Shown one piece after another: positions 4,809-8,286 of a DNA stretch of 8,286 bases; the first letter of the stretch is position 1, and each line of letters starts with the position of its first letter. Below the pieces are notes generated by a model that was not told where the DNA came from, ran no database searches, and worked only from the letters and a program-made list of their open reading frames with translations. The position numbers and the translations under genes were made by a program. This DNA is from Micrococcales bacterium. GTDB taxonomy: Bacteria; Actinomycetota; Actinomycetes; Actinomycetales; Dermatophilaceae. Location of the stretch: contig PMJN01000453.1 in NCBI GenBank assembly GCA_003157445.1, positions 10,444-18,729 of the forward strand. The letters are read 5' to 3'.

Positions 4809-5327
4809 ACAGCGTCGCCGACCTAGATGACCCTTCGCCGGTCGAGCCACAATGCTGGATACCTCAGGCGTGTTGACACAGGTCAGCGTGCAGGTTTCGA
4901 GCGGGCAGTGGCCCGACCGGGTCGACGACTCGACATCGCTGGCCTGAGGTCGACCAAGTGGTGAACGCAGTCGGCCGGATTTCAGGTGCCGGTCACTGCC
5001 TTTGGCTCATCTCCTCGGCTTGGGCGTTCAAGGCTGGGGATCGTTCGGCGTGCCTCCTTTGCGACTCGTCCGGTGTCCTACCTCAGCGGATGCTTGACGG
5101 TCGTGTATGGGCTGATTGGCTGAGAGGCCCATCGGCTCAACGGGCCGATCTTCCCTTCGAATGGCAAGGATCTGACCGATCTCTCATAGAGCTGCCTTGG
5201 TGGAAGTCAGGCTTGAGACATGAGCGTCCGGGGCGGTTTGGGTGACGGACCGACCTCACGACCCGACGATCCTCTAGGGGTGCGGCGGCTCGCTCCCAGC
5301 TGGCGTTTCGCCTGCTCGCGCGGATGG
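4809..5327. other. Intergenic region without a convincing gene
   Basis: About 520 bases follow the secreted-protein gene. A plus-strand open frame at 4958-5245 (95 codons) has no good ribosome-binding site, an unusual Trp/Cys/Ser-rich composition and no recognisable domain, so it is not called. A lone TTGACA at 4873-4878 lacks a matching -10. The only clear structure is the hairpin at 5131-5149. The right end passes into the decayed GGDEF fragment, and part of this region may be further remains of that lost gene. Confidence 0.5.
5131..5149 (+). terminator. Hairpin, weak terminator candidate
   Basis: ATCGGC (5131-5136) pairs with GCCGAT (5144-5149) across a seven-base loop and is followed by the pyrimidine-rich CTTCCCTTC. 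The stem is only six pairs and there is no true T run, so it may or may not end transcription. It stands more than 300 bases after the secreted-protein gene. Confidence 0.2.
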
Positions 5328-5518
5328 CGGACCTACGCCGCCGCCACCGACGAGCTGACCGGGCTGCCGAACCGGCGGGCCCTGTACGCCGAGGGGCACG
5401 CGCGCCTGGCGGTCCCGCAGCGCGGGCGCCATGCCCTGCTGATGTTGGACCTGGACAAGTTCAGGGGGTCAATGACAGCCTCGGCTATGACGCCGCGGGC
5501 TACCACCTGGCCCGCCCC
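5328..5518 (+). pseudogene. Frameshifted fragment of a GGDEF domain
   Basis: The translation from 5328 reads ATDELTGLPNRRALYAEG and then HALLMLDLDKF, the hallmark first half of a diguanylate cyclase GGDEF domain, including the Mg-binding LDLD motif. At the G run at 5463-5468 the frame is lost. In the +2-shifted frame the expected continuation VNDSLGYDAAG appears at once (5468-5500), so one base has been lost from a codon like AAG before GGG. After about 5518 the similarity fades, and the GGDEF signature itself, the I-site and the rest of the domain are absent. No upstream sensory domain is visible. This is therefore a relic of a different, more actinobacterial-looking cyclase than the intact gene at 5761. 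The 240 bases between them hold no other recognisable gene. Confidence 0.75.
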
Positions 5519-5760
5519 ATGCCCGCCGACGCGTTCGGCACCTGGCGCGAGCAACGTCGCCTGGCCCTTCTGCACCCGTCCGCTGCCCAGCCAGAACAAG
5601 CGTGTCAACTACCTCGCCCACGCAGCCGCCCAGGCGAGCATCGTGCGGTGGTGAACACGTGAACCTGCAGCCTTCCGGTGCCCACGTCGCCACTGCGGGT
5701 AACAGCCACCCTGCGATGCCAGCCGCCAATCCCCACAGGGAAGAGCCAACAGAGGACGCC

Positions 5761-7521
5761 ATGTCCCACGCGATCACGAAGCGGTTGAAGACCCCCAGAC
5801 GGCGCACAGCTGAACTCTCGATCGCCCAGGCGCAACGTGAATGGGAGATAGCAATCGACGCGCTACAAGACCTCGTCTTCATCCATGACACGAATCTGCG
5901 CATCGTCCGGGCCAATCACGCCTATGCCGTGCGCGCCGGCAAGGACATCTGCGACATCATCGGCAAGCCGTACTGGACTCTGTTCCCACAATCGGACGGC
6001 CCGCTTCCCGCCTGCCGAAGCTCACTGGCAGAGCACGAACGCCGGGAGGAGCTGCTGCGCCTCGATTCCGGCGAGGAGTACCTCTCCCGCACCTTCCCTA
6101 TCTTCGATGCGGAGGGCAAGCATCTCAACTCCCTGCACATCATGCAGGACGTCACCGAGAAGCAGCGGACCGACGCTGAGCAACGCACCCTGAGCGAGGC
6201 GCTTCGCCAGGCAGTGGAGGCCGTGCTGGTGCTTGATGCCGACACCTGCATCAGCTATCTCAACCCGGCGTTCTACGGCCTGTTCGGCTATGCACCAGAG
6301 GAAATCCTCGGTCAGCCGATTGCGGCACTGTCGGTACCGGAACTGAAGGACAACCTTCAACCGTCGCAAGTCATCCAGCGCCTCAAGGAACATGTGTCAT
6401 GGTGCGACGAGGTATGGCGTCTGGCCAAGGACGGCACTGCTATCCCGGTGCGGGTGAGTACCGCAGCGATCCGTGACGCCAAGGGCGACATCACCGGCTA
6501 CGTGGGCACCTACCTCGATCTGCGCGAGGCCAGGGAGGCCGAGCAGACGCTGCACGAAAGTGAAACCAGGCTGCGGGCCGTCATGGAATCGGTGCAAACA
6601 GGCATCGTGATCATCGACCCCGAGTCCCATCGCATTGTTGAGACCAACTCAACTGCCGCCAGCATCATCGGCGCGTCGAAGGAAGAGATCGTCGGTTCAG
6701 TTTGTCATAGCTTCATCTGCCCCGCGGAGAAGGGGCAATGCCCGATCACCGATCTCCACCAAACCGTCGATCACTCGGAGCGTGTGTTACTGACGGCCAC
6801 CGGCGAAAGGTGCCCGATCATCAAATCCGTGACGACAGTCCGGCTCGGCGGGAAGGTGCACCTTCTCGAGAGCTTCATGGACATCACGGAGCGCAAGAAG
6901 ATGGAAGAGCAGCTCAATGCATCTCTCGCCGAGAAAGAGGTGCTCGTGAAGAGCTTGCACGAGCTCGCCACCCACGACGGCCTCACCGGCCTCTACAACC
7001 ACCGCATGTTCTACACGCTGCTCGCCGAGGAACTCGCACGCGCGCGGCGCGTCACCCGACCGGTCTCGTTGCTGATGCTCGACATCGACCACTTCAAGCG
7101 CGTCAACGACACACAGGGACACCAAGCGGGGGATGCTGTCCTCAAGGAGCTCAGCGAACTTCTGGAGTCCGAGGCGCGCGTCATTGATCGCGTGTGCCGC
7201 TATGGCGGTGAGGAGATCACGATCATCTTGCCGGAGATCGGCCTTGACACAGCCGCCAACGTCGCCGAGCGCCTACGCGCGGCCGTCGAGGCGCAGCCCT
7301 TCGACATCAGTCCCGACGTGCCGCTGCACATCACCGTGAGCGTCGGGGTCTCCTCCTTCCCGGCGCACGCGGACGGGGCACAGGCGTTGGTCGCGGCGGC
7401 GGATGTGGCCCTGTACGTCGCCAAGCAGGGCGACAAGAACCGGGTCATCACGTACGAGCCGAAACCCGGTCACGCGGCGCACAGCGAGGTATCAGCGAGG
7501 ATGCCCGAACCGTCCACGTGA
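5761..7521 (+). CDS. Diguanylate cyclase, PAS-PAS-PAS-GGDEF
   Basis: A soluble 586-residue signalling protein predicted to make cyclic di-GMP from two GTP. Three PAS sensor domains lie at about 29-133, 145-256 and 266-377, each followed by a linker helix (MQDVTEKQR, YLDLREAREAE and FMDITERKKMEEQ). The GGDEF domain runs from about 402 to 566. Its Mg and substrate residues are present with the spacing of active enzymes: D441, N449, D458 and E484. The signature is YGGEEI (481-486), with Ile where Phe is usual. An inhibitory I-site RVID (473-476) sits five residues before it, so feedback by c-di-GMP is expected. The third PAS carries cysteines 315, 320, 327 and 351, a possible metal or redox site. 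There is no transmembrane segment. ATG 5761 is chosen for AGAGGA four bases upstream; the frame is open back to GTG 5602, but that extension is low-complexity and lacks a ribosome-binding site. Confidence 0.92.
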   Translation: MSHAITKRLKTPRRRTAELSIAQAQREWEIAIDALQDLVFIHDTNLRIVRANHAYAVRAGKDICDIIGKPYWTLFPQSDGPLPACRSSLAEHERREELLRLDSGEEYLSRTFPIFDAEGKHLNSLHIMQDVTEKQRTDAEQRTLSEALRQAVEAVLVLDADTCISYLNPAFYGLFGYAPEEILGQPIAALSVPELKDNLQPSQVIQRLKEHVSWCDEVWRLAKDGTAIPVRVSTAAIRDAKGDITGYVGTYLDLREAREAEQTLHESETRLRAVMESVQTGIVIIDPESHRIVETNSTAASIIGASKEEIVGSVCHSFICPAEKGQCPITDLHQTVDHSERVLLTATGERCPIIKSVTTVRLGGKVHLLESFMDITERKKMEEQLNASLAEKEVLVKSLHELATHDGLTGLYNHRMFYTLLAEELARARRVTRPVSLLMLDIDHFKRVNDTQGHQAGDAVLKELSELLESEARVIDRVCRYGGEEITIILPEIGLDTAANVAERLRAAVEAQPFDISPDVPLHITVSVGVSSFPAHADGAQALVAAADVALYVAKQGDKNRVITYEPKPGHAAHSEVSARMPEPST

Positions 7522-7621
7522 TCCCAGCCGCCACGGTCGTCGTCGTGCGCTCGATGCGAGCCGACCGGCTACCGGCGAAGACGCAGACCCTGCCGCTATT
7601 CACTACAGTGCGAATCGTGGA

Positions 7622-7801
7622 GTGAGGGAAACACCCGCTCTGGGTTTGTACGCGAGCCGCGGGCTTCCGGTCGAGGACCGCCAGCAGATACAGAACAGTG
7701 TCCTCGCTTTGCGGGCCTTCCTGCGCCAGCGGAACCTGGTCCTGAACTTCAAGAAGAATTTGTTTAAGGCGTTCGGGTTACGAGACGGCCAAAGGCGGTG
7801 A
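7622..7801 (+). CDS. Doubtful short hypothetical ORF
   Basis: From a GTG at 7622 the frame gives 59 residues to the stop at 7799-7801. The second half, with VEDRQQIQNSVLALRAFLRQ and then a Lys/Phe/Leu-rich tail, would form a basic amphipathic helix. It is the C-terminal part of a longer open frame that begins inside the cyclase gene, where it is only a shadow. There is no clear ribosome-binding site and no recognised family. It may be a small protein, a fragment of a lost gene or chance. Confidence 0.25.
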   Translation: MRETPALGLYASRGLPVEDRQQIQNSVLALRAFLRQRNLVLNFKKNLFKAFGLRDGQRR

Positions 7802-7870
7802 TGAGTAGCCGCCCCATGCTCGGCTGGCCGTTGGTCTAGCGACCCGCCGATCGGCTTTGGTGCGCCTCCG

Positions 7871-7902
7871 CTGCCTTCAGCATTTCGGCTGAACGGCGGC
7901 AG
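7871..7902. terminator. Hairpin between the cyclase region and the acetyltransferase
   Basis: TTCAGC (7876-7881) pairs with GCTGAA (7888-7893) over a six-base loop. Outside a four-base bulge, CTGCC (7871-7875) pairs with GGCAG (7898-7902). The structure could end transcription arriving from the left. It has no T run (TCTTCG follows), so a factor-independent role is uncertain. Confidence 0.3.
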
Positions 7903-7977
7903 TCTTCGTCAAGGTGCGATTGGTTGCTCATCGGCGCCATGGTGAGGGGTGCTGGTGCTGGGCCTTTGATGCTCCGG

Positions 7978-7993
7978 GCTGTGACAACACAGC
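7978..7993. promoter_or_regulatory. Inverted repeat upstream of the GNAT gene, candidate operator
   Basis: GCTGTG-ACAA-CACAGC is a perfect inverted repeat with 6-base arms. It is 24 bases upstream of the ATG at 8018 and three bases before TATCGT (7996-8001), a possible -10 element. A protein bound here would cover the promoter. The TGTG...CACA core recalls CRP/FNR-type sites, but the four-base spacing is shorter than the usual six. Confidence 0.4.
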
Positions 7994-8017
7994 GGTATCG
8001 TCGGGCGAGTGATCGCG

Positions 8018-8286
8018 ATGGATGAACGACTTGTCGCCGTCAATGGTGGTGCTCATGCCGAGCAGATGCTCGCAGTTCACGAAAAGACCGCCACACACGC
8101 CTACGCGCACATCTTCTCTGAGCCATTTCCAAGCACCGACGTTCTGGCTAGGTGGACCAAACACGAAGGGCCTGTGATCCTTGCTGTTCGCCGGGGCGAT
8201 GCCATTGGGTTCGCCGCGGCGAACGGAGACCTCCTTGAGGCCCTGTATGTCCTGCCCTCTGATGTCGGGGCAGGTCTCGGGACGGC
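8018..8286 (+). CDS. GNAT family N-acetyltransferase (partial, runs off the right edge)
   Basis: The frame is open from ATG 8018 to the window end, 89 codons, about half of a typical GNAT enzyme. The N-terminal part, AEQMLAVHEKTATHAYAHIF (14-33), resembles the first strand and helices of these acetyltransferases. Residues 53-67 (VILAVRRGDAIGFAA) form the central strands. LEALYVLPSDVGAGLGT (73-89) is motif A with the acetyl-CoA pyrophosphate-binding loop (x-V-G-A-G-L-G). Such enzymes move an acetyl group from acetyl-CoA to an amine on a small molecule or protein; the substrate cannot be told. An in-frame GTG at 8009 is an alternative start and would fit a leaderless transcript from the TATCGT element at 7996. 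There is no strong ribosome-binding site before either start. Confidence 0.8.
   Translation, partial: MDERLVAVNGGAHAEQMLAVHEKTATHAYAHIFSEPFPSTDVLARWTKHEGPVILAVRRGDAIGFAAANGDLLEALYVLPSDVGAGLGT

Noticed and set aside
4873..4878. Isolated TTGACA as a promoter
   Set aside because: No acceptable -10 sequence lies 16-18 bases downstream, and no gene follows.
4860..5220. Possible c-di-GMP riboswitch upstream of GGDEF sequences
   Set aside because: Neither strand shows the conserved GEMM core elements in the right order. A GTCGCAAAGGAGG stretch on the minus strand is only a weak partial resemblance.
4958..5245. Plus-strand open frame of 95 codons
   Set aside because: Its composition is unlike its neighbours, and it has no ribosome-binding site and no recognisable domain. 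It is probably chance.
5602..5760. N-terminal extension of the cyclase to GTG 5602 (639 residues)
   Set aside because: The added residues are Pro/Ser/His-rich without any domain. The GTG lacks a ribosome-binding site and lies next to the decayed GGDEF fragment, while ATG 5761 has a good site.
7825..7870. tRNA-like string GGTCTAGCGAC
   Set aside because: It resembles a D-arm only. No cloverleaf, anticodon arm or T-loop GTTCRANNC can be made from the surroundings.

Overview
The window is high-GC DNA with features of an actinobacterium (Actinomycetota). It encodes a mycothiol-dependent isomerase-family protein, two TetR regulators that both appear to be read from leaderless promoters, and a DevR/DosR-like palindrome, all common in that phylum. 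No rRNA, tRNA, CRISPR array, insertion sequence or att site was recognised. The species cannot be named from the sequence.

Layout. (a) 1-136, minus: the N-terminus of a membrane-anchored or exported protein that runs off the left edge. (b) 137-744: a long non-coding stretch with a 16-bp tandem repeat, a DosR-like box, a cluster of TGACCGG repeats, an inverted repeat and the promoter of the first operon. (c) 745-2530, plus: operon 1, TetR regulator, stand-alone metallo-beta-lactamase-fold protein with a flavodiiron-type ligand set, VOC/glyoxalase-fold protein. (d) 2531-2840: an intergenic stretch that may hold a small minus-strand gene or remnant, and the promoter/operator of operon 2. (e) 2841-4808, plus: operon 2, a paralogous TetR regulator, a mycothiol-dependent isomerase (MDMPI/DinB-like) protein, and a secreted protein with repeated PPGP motifs. 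(f) 4809-5760: mostly non-coding, with a frameshifted fragment of a GGDEF domain. (g) 5761-7521, plus: a soluble three-PAS GGDEF diguanylate cyclase with a cysteine cluster in the third PAS. (h) 7522-8017: non-coding or doubtful short ORF, a hairpin and an inverted repeat. (i) 8018-8286, plus: the start of a GNAT acetyltransferase that runs off the right edge.

How it may work together. The two TetR genes are clear paralogues. They head operons of the same shape: regulator overlapping an enzyme gene by 4-5 bases, then about 32 bases, then a third gene. Both have the same predicted promoter design, with the first transcribed base at or next to an ATG-TTA start. The enzyme folds (MBL, VOC, mycothiol-linked DinB/MDMPI) are those used in handling thiol conjugates and reactive electrophiles. 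The MBL has the HxExD ligands of oxygen/NO-binding diiron proteins instead of the HxHxDH of glyoxalase II. A redox- or electrophile-responsive function is therefore an inference; the substrates and inducers are unknown. The PAS-GGDEF protein is a separate c-di-GMP signalling unit beside the remains of a different GGDEF gene.
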